Below, in pieces: positions 53,601-61,916 of a stretch of 64,000 nucleotides of DNA. Below the pieces are notes generated by a model that was not told where the DNA came from, did no database searches, and saw only the letters and a program-made list of their open reading frames with translations. The DNA comes from JAEULH01 sp963805915 (GTDB lineage Bacteria; Pseudomonadota; Alphaproteobacteria; Rhodospirillales; Defluviicoccaceae), in assembly GCA_963805915.1 (NCBI GenBank), contig CAWDWD010000010.1:124001-188000 (forward strand), read 5' to 3'. Each line of letters opens with the position of its first letter. Positions within the stretch are counted from its first letter, which is position 1. The position numbers and the translations under genes are program-made.

Positions 53601-54551
53601 GTGAGGCGATCGCGCCCGGAGCTTTCCATTTTTACCATGTCGGCACTCGACGTGCTGGCGACAGCGACCGGTGTGTTCGTTCTCCTTCTCGTTCTCGTCA
53701 TGCCGTACTACCGCAAGTCGTTCGACGCCGGCGCCGAGATTACCGCGCGCCGGGTCGCGGCGGCGGAAACACGCGCCCAGGTCGCTGCCATCGACCAGGC
53801 CGCGACCCTTTATCGCGGCGGGGCAAGCGCTGCACGGGCCGAGGCAGAGCGGCTGAACACCGTGGCCGCCGCGCTCGAACGCCGGGCGGCTACGCACCGC
53901 AGCGCCGCAAACACGACCTCGGTACGGCCGGTTCCTGCGACCGGCGGCAACCGGGAGGTGGTCGGCGCACTGGACCTTGTCTTCGCGATCGACACGACCG
54001 CCAGCATGGGACCGGTGATCCGCGAATTGGCGTCGTCGATGCGCGCCATCGTGCGAATTGTCGAACGTTTGGTACCGTCGGTACGGGTCGGCGTCGCGGC
54101 CTATTCGGACACCGACACCGGCCTGCCGCCCCTTGAGGTCCTGCCGCTGACCTCGGCCGAACGCGACCTGCCGCGGATCATGGCCTTCGTCGACGGCCTG
54201 CGGGAGTCGCCGTTCGGCAGCCCGACCATCGAGGAGGACGTCCACCTTGGGCTTGGGGCGGCGATGTCGATGCAATTCCGCCCCGACGCTCTGCAAAGCA
54301 TTATCCTGATCGGCGACGCCGAGGCCCATCCGGAATTCCGGGACGAAACCCTCTTCCGCGTCCGTGCCTTTGTCGGGCGCGGCGACAAGCGATCGGTTTC
54401 GGCATTATTCACGACGACACCGTCGTCTCTACGTGGCGGCCCGCGGTCGCGGACGTACTTCGCGAACGTCGCGCGCGCCGGCAACGGCTCGTTCAACGAT
54501 TACGCCGGGAGCATGATCGCGAGCGTCCTGCTGTCGCTGCTGGTTGATTGA
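53601..54551 (+). CDS. Membrane VWA protein 2 (ExbD/MotB-like N-terminus)
   Basis: 316 aa. N-terminal span MSALDVLATATGVFVLLLVLVM with an Asp in the same place as VWA protein 1, a coiled coil (about 45-95), then a VWA domain with MIDAS AIDTTASM near 133 and a LIGDAEAHPE strand later. Intact along its length. The paired shared N-terminus and shared VWA domain suggest duplication followed by specialisation. GTG at 53601, 21 bp after FHA protein 2; last gene of the operon. Confidence 0.9.
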   Translation: MRRSRPELSIFTMSALDVLATATGVFVLLLVLVMPYYRKSFDAGAEITARRVAAAETRAQVAAIDQAATLYRGGASAARAEAERLNTVAAALERRAATHRSAANTTSVRPVPATGGNREVVGALDLVFAIDTTASMGPVIRELASSMRAIVRIVERLVPSVRVGVAAYSDTDTGLPPLEVLPLTSAERDLPRIMAFVDGLRESPFGSPTIEEDVHLGLGAAMSMQFRPDALQSIILIGDAEAHPEFRDETLFRVRAFVGRGDKRSVSALFTTTPSSLRGGPRSRTYFANVARAGNGSFNDYAGSMIASVLLSLLVD

Positions 54552-54771
54552 GGGAGCCGCAGGGCTGCGGCTCGACGCCGTAAAGACACTTCTGCACCGG
54601 AGCGGGGCATGCTATCAGGACAGCCGCAAAGGCCAGTACCATCGTGAAAAGTTCCAGACAAACATCCAGCGTCTTCAAACATTGGAAACCAGCCCGGCCG
54701 TTCCGCGCAAGCGCACGCGGCGGCGGACCGCGAGACTTAAAAATAGACTTGGAAACAGGATCGGGACTTCA

Positions 54772-55869
54772 ATGACCCAGTTCAAATTAAGGCACAATCG
54801 CATCGGGGTGTTGACCAGCGGTGGCGATTGCGCCGGTCTAAACGCCGCCATTCGCGCGGTCACCTATCGCGCGATTCAGGAATATGGTCTAACGGTCATC
54901 GGCATTTACGAAGGAACCGCCGGTCTGCTCCAGCGGCCGATGAAGTACGAGGAATTGTCGCTCAAGATCTTCACCGGTAACATTCTCCGCATGGGCGGCA
55001 CGATTCTTGGCACCGTGAACAAAGGCAATCCGTTTGATTTTCCAATGGCGGACGGAACTCATAAGGATCGCTCAAATGAGGTCATCGAAGGTTTCCGTGC
55101 TTTAAACCTGGACGCGTTGATCGGTATCGGCGGCGATGGCAGCATGCGGATCTTGAGCAGGCTCGCCGAACAGGGGAACATTCCTTTCATCGGCGTCCCC
55201 AAGACAATTGATAACGACGTCGCCCATTCCGACTATTCCATCGGTTACCTGACCGCGGTTGACGCCGCTGTCGGCGCTCTCGATTGCCTGCAGCCAACGG
55301 CGGCCAGTCATCGCCGGGTCATGTTGCTCGAGGTGATGGGCCGCGACGTCGGCTGGATCGCGGTGGCCTCTGCCATCGCCGGGGGCGCCGATGTCGTGCT
55401 GATCCCGGAGATTCCGTTCGATATGGAAAGGGTCGCCGAAAAGTTGCGCGGGCTTTTCGCGATCGGCCGTAATCACTCGCTGGTGGTGTGCGCCGAGGGC
55501 ATCAGGCTGGCCACCGGTGAGCCTGTCTGCCATGCCTTCGCCGATGGCGAGGTTCGTTATGGCGGCGTCGGCGCCGCGGTCGGCGAGATGATCGCCAAAA
55601 TGACCGGCGCCGAGACCCGCGTGACTGTTCTCGGCCACGTCCAGCGCGGCGGCTCGCCGAATGCTTTCGACCGAATTTTGGCCTCTTCCCTCGGCGCCCA
55701 TGCCGTCGATCTTCTCTACGAGGGCAAGACCAACCGTGTCGTGGTTGCGGAACACGGCAAGATCGTCGATGTCGCTCTCGATGACGTGGCCGGGCAGACA
55801 CGCCCGCTCAAGCTCGACGGGACGCTGATTACGACCGCGCGGCAGATGGGCATCTGTCTCGGCGACTAG
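54772..55869 (+). CDS. pfk: 6-phosphofructokinase (mixed-substrate type)
   Basis: 365 aa. Phosphate loop VLTSGGDCAGLN at the start, GGDGSM in the substrate strand and PKTIDND with the catalytic Asp. The Gly in GGDGS favours ATP, whereas the Lys in PKTIDND is the residue linked to PPi use; this mix is known from group III phosphofructokinases. The length fits that group. ATG at 54772. Upstream 54552-54771 contains no other gene; nhaA starts 15 bp after the stop. Confidence 0.9.
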   Translation: MTQFKLRHNRIGVLTSGGDCAGLNAAIRAVTYRAIQEYGLTVIGIYEGTAGLLQRPMKYEELSLKIFTGNILRMGGTILGTVNKGNPFDFPMADGTHKDRSNEVIEGFRALNLDALIGIGGDGSMRILSRLAEQGNIPFIGVPKTIDNDVAHSDYSIGYLTAVDAAVGALDCLQPTAASHRRVMLLEVMGRDVGWIAVASAIAGGADVVLIPEIPFDMERVAEKLRGLFAIGRNHSLVVCAEGIRLATGEPVCHAFADGEVRYGGVGAAVGEMIAKMTGAETRVTVLGHVQRGGSPNAFDRILASSLGAHAVDLLYEGKTNRVVVAEHGKIVDVALDDVAGQTRPLKLDGTLITTARQMGICLGD

Positions 55870-55884
55870 CGCAAGGACGCGGCG

Positions 55885-57097
55885 ATGAAGTTTCCACGCG
55901 CGGCGGAAAAGATCGTCCTGCCGATGACGATCTTGCGCGAATTCTTCAAGATGGAAGCTTCGGGCGGTATTCTCCTCGTGCTCGCCTCGGCGGTCGCGCT
56001 GATCGTCGCCAATTCGTCGCTCGCGCCGTACTACGATGACTTCCTCAAGACCTACGCGACGATTCGTATCGGCGCTTTCGAAATCGACAAGCCATTGCTC
56101 CTGTGGATCAACGACGGCCTGATGGCGGTCTTCTTTTTTCTCGTCGGCCTGGAGATCAAGCGCGAACTGATCGAGGGCGAGCTTTCGACGTTGTCGCAAG
56201 CTGCGCTGCCGGCCATCGCCGCCGTCGGCGGAATCATCGTGCCGGCCGGCCTCTACGCCCTGATCAATTATGGCGATCCCGCCGCCATTCAGGGTTGGGC
56301 GATCCCCGCCGCCACCGATATTGCCTTCGCTCTTGGCGTGCTCGCGCTTCTCGGCGACCGGGTGCCGATTTCGCTGAAAATCCTCCTTACCGCAATTGCC
56401 GTCCTCGACGATCTGGGCGCGATCAGCATCATCGCGATCTTCTATACAGACCAGTTGTCGCTCATCGCCCTGGGCGCGGCGGATATAGCGCTGATCGTCC
56501 TTCTCGTCCTCAACCGGGCAAACGTGATGAAGCTCGGTCCCTACATCATCGTCGGCATCATCCTGTGGATGTTCGTGCTCAAATCAGGCGTGCACGCGAC
56601 CTTGGCAGGCGTTGCCCTGGCAATGGCGATCCCTTTGCGCGCCAAGGATCCGGACGCGCCTTCGCCGCTGAAGCAACTCGAGCACAATATTCACCCCTGG
56701 GTCGCCTACGCGGTCCTGCCGATCTTCGCTTTCGCCAATGCCGGCGTGTCCTTCTCCGGCATCGGCTGGGGCAGCTTTCTTGAGCCGGTGACGCTGGGGA
56801 TCATGACCGGGTTGTTTATCGGCAAGCAGATCGGGATTTTCGGCGCGGCGTGGCTGACCGTGCGTGGCGGACTGGCGCGGATGCCGGAACTCGACGACCT
56901 GGGGCCAGATCTACGGCATGTCGCTGTTGTGCGGGATCGGCTTCACCATGAGCCTGTTCATCGGCGGCCTTGCCTGGGAGCACGCCCAGTTCGACGCCCC
57001 GGTCCGCCTCGGCGTCATCTCGGGCTCGGTCATTTCGGCTCTCGCCGGCTCGCTTGTTCTCCTGGTGACGGCCAGGCGCGACGCTCCCCCCTGCTAG
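55885..57097 (+). CDS. nhaA: Na+/H+ antiporter NhaA, frameshifted as read
   Basis: About 403 aa after correction. Conserved LLLWINDGLMAVFFFLVGLE early, ATDIAFALGVLAL in the middle and the ion-binding pair in VLDDLGAI. The frame breaks at ARMPELDD (about 56,888); dropping one A in GAACTC (56887-56892) gives RMPDSTTWGQIYGMSLL and a normal end at 57097. The 1213-base length (3n+1) fits one inserted base. Like metC, cysK and bioF, the insert is inside a GACTC site. Exports Na+ in exchange for 2 H+, which fits an organism that also has a Na+-pumping decarboxylase. Confidence 0.9.
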
Positions 57098-57178
57098 CCG
57101 GCCTTTCAGGTCCATCCGTGATCAGCTACAGTGGCGCCGCTCGCACACCGCCAAGCCCCCGCCCGATGAGGACGACCC

Positions 57179-57689
57179 ATGGCTGCCAATCCGTATCGAC
57201 ATGGCGTTTCCACCACTGCGGTTGCCGTCGTCGCGGCCATTGCCCTGGGCGGCTGCGAGCTTGGCTTGCATGAGGTGCAGAAAGCGGCGAGCGACGGATG
57301 CGAGCCATTGCAGGCGCGGTGTCCGGCGGCGATCGATTTTGCCGGATCCCGGTCCGACCAACCCGGAACGCGGCGACCTCGCCCGCCGGCGGATCGTTGC
57401 CGGCGTCGAGAATGCTCCCTATCGACCGTGCGACGGCATCGGCCTCGTTTGCCAGGCGCGCGTGAGCGGGGACGTGCTTTGGGACCAGTACGTCCTGGTC
57501 TTGGCCGGTGAAGCGAACGGAGCGGTGAATGATGCGGTTGCTCCGCGGGCCGAAGCGCCGGCCGCCGCCGCTCCGGCGACCTCGGCACCACCGGCGCCGG
57601 CTGCCGACGCCGGCGGCCGGATCATCCGCACCGAGGGCTCCCGGCGGGGCGACAGCGTCCCATCGCGATCATACACACCCTCACGCTGA
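57179..57689 (+). CDS. Small lipoprotein, frameshifted as read
   Basis: Lipobox LGGC near residue 23-26 of the first frame. After AAIDFAGS (about 57,340) the matching continuation, DPGPTNPERGDLARRRI then APYRPCDGIGLVC, is in the next frame down to 57689. Total length 511 (3n+1) fits one extra base, probably a G in the CCGGATCCC run; there is no GANTC site here. The C-terminus is Ala/Pro-rich. Family unknown. Confidence 0.5.
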
Positions 57690-57700
57690 TACCGAGCGAG

Positions 57701-59053
57701 GTGCGCTTGACGCGTTCGCTCGCCCGCCAGGCCTCGCTCATTTGGGTTCTTGCCCTGACGCTCTTCATGGCCGGGTGTCAGACGCCTTCGTCTCCGATCG
57801 ATCCCAATCTCGCCGATCCGCCGCCGGGGCCGTTCGTCTACCCGTGGACTGATCCCATCGTCGCGACCGTCGTTGGAACGCCGCCGGCCCTGCGCGCGCC
57901 ATTGCCCCGGGTCATCCCCTACGAGCTGCGCCGGCTTGAGCCCAGCCCCAGCCGCGTCATCCCCGCGGTCTTCTGGTATCAGCGCGGCCTGCGCTTTACC
58001 TTGAACGCGCAACCGAAAGAGGCGCCTCTGGTCATCCTGATCGCCGGCACCGGCGCCGGGCCGTTGGCCAAACAGGTCGAGATCCTAAGCCGCATTTTCT
58101 ACGCGGGCGGTTATCACGTTCTTGCCCTGCCATCGCCGACCTTCTCCAACTTCGCCGTCGACGCCTCGTCGACCGGCGTGCCCGGGCGGGTTGAGCGGGA
58201 CGCGCGCGACCTCTATCAGGTCATGCGGCAGGCCGTGGACAGCGTGCGGCAACGTATTGATGTGAAGGACGACGATGTTTCACTCGTCGGCTACAGTCTG
58301 GGGGCATGGCACGCGGCATTCGTCGGCCATCTCGACGACCGGGTCCATCAGCTCGACTTTCGCCGCGTGCTGCTGATCAATCCACCTGTCAATCTATACA
58401 CATCATCCAGGATTCTCGACGATCTGCTCGTCGACAACATCCCCGGCGGGATCGACGGCCTGCCGGTTTTTTTTGATGAGATCTTCCGCACGCTGTCGAG
58501 CCTCTACACTTCGTCCGCGGGACCATCCGACCTCACCGGCGATTTTCTTTACAACACCTACATGAAGCTCAAGCCGAGCCGCGAAGTTCTCGCCGCGTTG
58601 ATCGGTCTCGTGTTCCGGCTGGCGGCCACCGATTTGACATTCACCGCCGACGTCCTGGGCGATGTAGGAGCGCTTGTCCCGCCCGAGCGCCGCCTCGCCA
58701 TCACCAGCTCGCTCACGCCCTATTTGATCAAGGGCGTTCGCTTCGGCTTCACGGATTACCTGACGAACCTGCTGTACCCCTTCTATCGGCGGCTTGAGCC
58801 GGACCTGACGGTGGAGCAACTGGTCGAGGAAGCGGACCTGAAACGGCTTGGCGGCTATCTGGCGACGAACCCCAAGTACCGGCTGATCACCAACGCCGAC
58901 GAGATCATTAACACGCCGGCCGAAAAGGTGTTCTTGGAAAAAACATTCGCCGGACGCGAAGCGATCTTCCCCCACGGAGGCCACTGCGGCAATTTTCAGC
59001 ATCCGCACGTGGTCGCGGCGATGCTACAGGCCTTGCGCGAGGCCGCGCCATGA
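57701..59053 (+). CDS. Serine-hydrolase lipoprotein coupled to mlaA
   Basis: 450 aa. Lipobox FMAGC near residue 22-26. An alpha/beta hydrolase fold with the nucleophile elbow VGYSLGAW near residue 200 and a late HGGHCGN carrying the likely catalytic His. GTG at 57701. The stop overlaps the mlaA start in an ATGA, so the two outer-membrane lipoproteins are co-translated. A lipase or phospholipase acting with the Mla lipid-transport system is a reasonable inference from this coupling. Confidence 0.75.
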   Translation: MRLTRSLARQASLIWVLALTLFMAGCQTPSSPIDPNLADPPPGPFVYPWTDPIVATVVGTPPALRAPLPRVIPYELRRLEPSPSRVIPAVFWYQRGLRFTLNAQPKEAPLVILIAGTGAGPLAKQVEILSRIFYAGGYHVLALPSPTFSNFAVDASSTGVPGRVERDARDLYQVMRQAVDSVRQRIDVKDDDVSLVGYSLGAWHAAFVGHLDDRVHQLDFRRVLLINPPVNLYTSSRILDDLLVDNIPGGIDGLPVFFDEIFRTLSSLYTSSAGPSDLTGDFLYNTYMKLKPSREVLAALIGLVFRLAATDLTFTADVLGDVGALVPPERRLAITSSLTPYLIKGVRFGFTDYLTNLLYPFYRRLEPDLTVEQLVEEADLKRLGGYLATNPKYRLITNADEIINTPAEKVFLEKTFAGREAIFPHGGHCGNFQHPHVVAAMLQALREAAP

Positions 59054-59811
59054 GCGGGCGACGGCTGGTCTTGCGCCTCGCCGTTTTCGGGATTGCGGCC
59101 TGTCTTGCCGCCGGTTGCACGACTCCGGTGCCCTTCCGCGAGGGCGAGCCGCCGCTGCCCGAGCCGCCGCCGGGCAAAAAGACGATTGCCGATCTGATCG
59201 AGGTGTATGATCCCCTCGAGGGCATGAACCGGCTGACCTACGCCTTCAACTATGAGTTCGATCGTCTCGTCTTCCTGCCGGTCGTCAACGTCTACGAGAC
59301 GGTTCTGGCGCAGGTCCTTCGCGATCGGATCCACGACTTTCTGGCGAACCTCGCAGACGTTGTCACCGCCGCCAATCTCATCTTGCAACTGCGTCCGGGG
59401 CGGGCGGCGCAGACGACGTTCCGGATCGGCGTCAACACGCTGCTCGGTTTCTTCGGCGCCGTCGACATCGCCTCCGCGGTCGGCATGGAACGCTACAGAG
59501 AAGACTTCGGCCAGACGCTGGGCTACTGGGGTGTTACCGACGGGCCGTATTTGGTGCTGCCGCTGCTCGGCCCGTCCAATCTCCGCGATACCACCGGTAA
59601 GGCCGTCGACAGCCTCGTAATCGATCCGTTCGGCCTGCTCGCCAACCTGAAAACGGGCCTGGCTCCCTTCGCCTGGTACCGGGCCGGCGTCAACGCGGTC
59701 GACACACGGTCAAACACGCCGTTTCGCTACTACGAAACCGGCTCGCCGTTCGAGTACGACTACCTGCGGCTGCTTTACACCCGCAAGCGCGAGCTCGACA
59801 TTATCCGCTGA
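59050..59811 (+). CDS. mlaA: MlaA/VacJ outer-membrane lipoprotein
   Basis: 253 aa. Lipobox LAAGC, then the conserved VYDPLEGMNRLTYAFN start, FLANLADVVTAANLILQ and the GVTDGPYLVLPLLGP loop, all MlaA hallmarks. It extracts phospholipids from the outer leaflet of the outer membrane for return through the Mla system. No mlaBCDEF genes are near. Confidence 0.93.
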   Translation: MSGRRLVLRLAVFGIAACLAAGCTTPVPFREGEPPLPEPPPGKKTIADLIEVYDPLEGMNRLTYAFNYEFDRLVFLPVVNVYETVLAQVLRDRIHDFLANLADVVTAANLILQLRPGRAAQTTFRIGVNTLLGFFGAVDIASAVGMERYREDFGQTLGYWGVTDGPYLVLPLLGPSNLRDTTGKAVDSLVIDPFGLLANLKTGLAPFAWYRAGVNAVDTRSNTPFRYYETGSPFEYDYLRLLYTRKRELDIIR

Positions 59812-59843
59812 ACACGCGGGTCTGCCGGCGAGGCGCGGCGATC

Positions 59844-60677
59844 TCACCCGCCCATGATGTTGTAGCCGCCGTCCATGTAGAGAATTTCGCCGGTAATGAT
59901 CTTGGCGTAGTCGCAGGCTAGTCCGGCCGTCGCGAACCCGACTTGATCGGGGGTCACCAGCATCCGCGTCGGCGCGCTCTTCTTGGTTTCCTCGAGCAGA
60001 TCGTCGAACCTGTTAATGCCCGAAGCTGCGCGGGTCATGACCGGACCTGGCGAAATGATGTTGACTCGGATGCCTTTCGGCCCGAGCTCCCAGGCCAAGT
60101 ACCTCGCCGCGGCCTCGAGCGCCGCCTTGGCCGGGCCCATGATGCCGTAATGGGGAACGACCTTTTCGCCGCCGAAATAACTCATGGTGAAAATGCTGCC
60201 GCCCTCCTTTTCCAGCAGCGGTTCTGCGAGCTTGGCCATGCGCAGCAGCGAGTGGACCGAGACGTCCATGGTCTCGGCGAAACCATCGCGCGAGCAGTCG
60301 ACGACGCGGCCGTGAAGGTCCTCGCGCGGGGCGAAGGCAATGGAATGCAGGAGCACGTGCAGCTTGCCCCAGGTCCGCTCGATCTGCTCAAACACCGCCT
60401 CGAGCTGTCCCGGTTGGCGGACGTCGCAGGGCAGATACAAGGCCTCCTCGACATCAAGCGCGGCGGCGAGCTGGGCCGTATACCGCTTGGTTTGGTCGTT
60501 GAGATAGGTGATCGAGACATCGGCGCCGAAAGCGCGGAAGGCGCGGGCGCAGCCGTAGGCGATCGAGTCCTTGTTGGCGATACCCACAACCAACGCCTTG
60601 CGGCCCTTAAGAGGCGCCGGCGCAAAACTGAGTGGTTGCAAGGCTGAGTCGGCTGGATCAATCGGTGGGTTTGGCAT
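59844..60677 (-). CDS. fabI: Enoyl-[acyl-carrier-protein] reductase FabI
   Basis: 277 aa SDR-fold enoyl reductase. GIANKDSIAYGCA binds NADH; the catalytic pair is the Tyr and Lys of HYGIMGPAKAALE (YxxxxxxK). Final step of the fatty-acid elongation cycle. A Pro-rich 25-residue extension precedes the core. AAGGAG lies nine bases before the ATG. Follows pta-ackA on the same strand. Confidence 0.95.
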   Translation of the reverse strand: MPNPPIDPADSALQPLSFAPAPLKGRKALVVGIANKDSIAYGCARAFRAFGADVSITYLNDQTKRYTAQLAAALDVEEALYLPCDVRQPGQLEAVFEQIERTWGKLHVLLHSIAFAPREDLHGRVVDCSRDGFAETMDVSVHSLLRMAKLAEPLLEKEGGSIFTMSYFGGEKVVPHYGIMGPAKAALEAAARYLAWELGPKGIRVNIISPGPVMTRAASGINRFDDLLEETKKSAPTRMLVTPDQVGFATAGLACDYAKIITGEILYMDGGYNIMGG

Positions 60678-60707
60678 CGTCGTTCGCTCCTTCGTTCACG
60701 CAGCGGC

Positions 60708-61913
60708 CTAAACGCCTCGGGCCAAAACGTCGCGGGTGTGGATCGCGATCATGTGCTCTTCATCGGTCGGGATCGCCCAGACGGACACTGGGCTATCGGC
60801 GGTACTGAGGCGACCGGCGCCGGCCCGGTTGGCCTCGCAATCGAGTTCAATCCCCACCCAGCTCGCGAGCTCGCAGACCCTGGCCCGGATCTCCGGCGAA
60901 TTTTCGCCGATGCCGGCGGTGAAGACGAAAGCATCGAGCCCGCCGGCCGCCGCGGCCAGCGCTCCGAGCTGCTTGGCGATGTGGTAGCAGAACAGCTCGA
61001 TCGCCTCGGCGGCGCGGGGATCGCGGCTTGCGAGCAGCTCGCGCATGTCGTTGCTGATGCCCGAGACGCCGAGCAGACCCGACTCCTTGTATAGTAGCCG
61101 CTCGATGGCGTCCGCGTCGTAGCCTCGGTCCTGCATCAGGTACAGGACCACGCCGGGATCGAGCGCGCCGGAGCGGGTGCCCATCGGCAGCCCGTCGACG
61201 GCGGTAAACCCCATGCTGGTGTCGACGCTGCGGCCGTCGCGGAGCGCGCACATGCTGGCGCCATTGCCGAGGTGGGCGACGACGACGCGGCGCGCGTCCG
61301 GCGCGACCCGCGGCAGCTGGCGGGCGATGTATTCATATGAGAGGCCGTGAAAGCCGTAGCGATGCACGCCGCTGTCGGTGAGCGCGCGGGGGAGGGCGAA
61401 GATTTCGGCGACCGGGAGCTTGTTGCGATGAAACGCGGTGTCGAAGCAGGCGACTTGCGGCAGCGCCGGATCGATCTCGGCGATGGCGCGAATGCCGGCG
61501 AGGTTATGCGGCTGGTGCAGCGGCGCCAACGGGACGAGGCGCGCCAGCGCGCCAATAACCCCGTCGTCGACCCTGACCGGCCGGTCGTAGTCGAGGCCGC
61601 CGTGAACCACCCGGTGTCCGGCGGCGGTGACGGTCAGATCCGGATGCGTTTCGTCGAGCCAGCGCAGGATATAGGCGATGGCGTCACGATGGGCGAAGGT
61701 CGAGCCGCGCGGCCACTCGTCGCGCTCGTCGATTTTTTCGCCGGCGGCATTCTTGACGAAAAAGGCGGGATCGCTGCCGATCCCCTCGACCTGGCCCTTG
61801 TAGTGGAGCGTTGGCTCGTCGGCGTCAGTGTCGGCGGCGGCGCCGACACTGGTGTAGATTGCGAACTTGACGCTCGACGACCCGGCGTTGATGACGAGAA
61901 CCGCCTCGGCCAT
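60708..61913 (-). CDS. ackA: Acetate kinase
   Basis: 401 aa. VINAGSSSVKFAIY (phosphate loop), HRVVHGG, FDTAFH, GNGASMCAL and FTAGIGENSPEIR signatures are all intact. Interconverts acetyl phosphate and acetate with ADP/ATP. The start at 61913 is four bases from the pta stop; GGAG lies about 10 bases upstream. Operates with the fused Pta. Confidence 0.96.
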   Translation of the reverse strand: MAEAVLVINAGSSSVKFAIYTSVGAAADTDADEPTLHYKGQVEGIGSDPAFFVKNAAGEKIDERDEWPRGSTFAHRDAIAYILRWLDETHPDLTVTAAGHRVVHGGLDYDRPVRVDDGVIGALARLVPLAPLHQPHNLAGIRAIAEIDPALPQVACFDTAFHRNKLPVAEIFALPRALTDSGVHRYGFHGLSYEYIARQLPRVAPDARRVVVAHLGNGASMCALRDGRSVDTSMGFTAVDGLPMGTRSGALDPGVVLYLMQDRGYDADAIERLLYKESGLLGVSGISNDMRELLASRDPRAAEAIELFCYHIAKQLGALAAAAGGLDAFVFTAGIGENSPEIRARVCELASWVGIELDCEANRAGAGRLSTADSPVSVWAIPTDEEHMIAIHTRDVLARGV

Positions 61914-61916
61914 GAT

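Noticed and set aside
48101..54551. Zorya, TerY-P triad or type VI secretion kinase module
   Set aside because: No ZorB-type peptidoglycan-binding subunit or Zorya nucleic-acid partners, no PP2C phosphatase or Ter genes, and no T6SS structural gene are in or beside the operon. Only single components resemble those systems.
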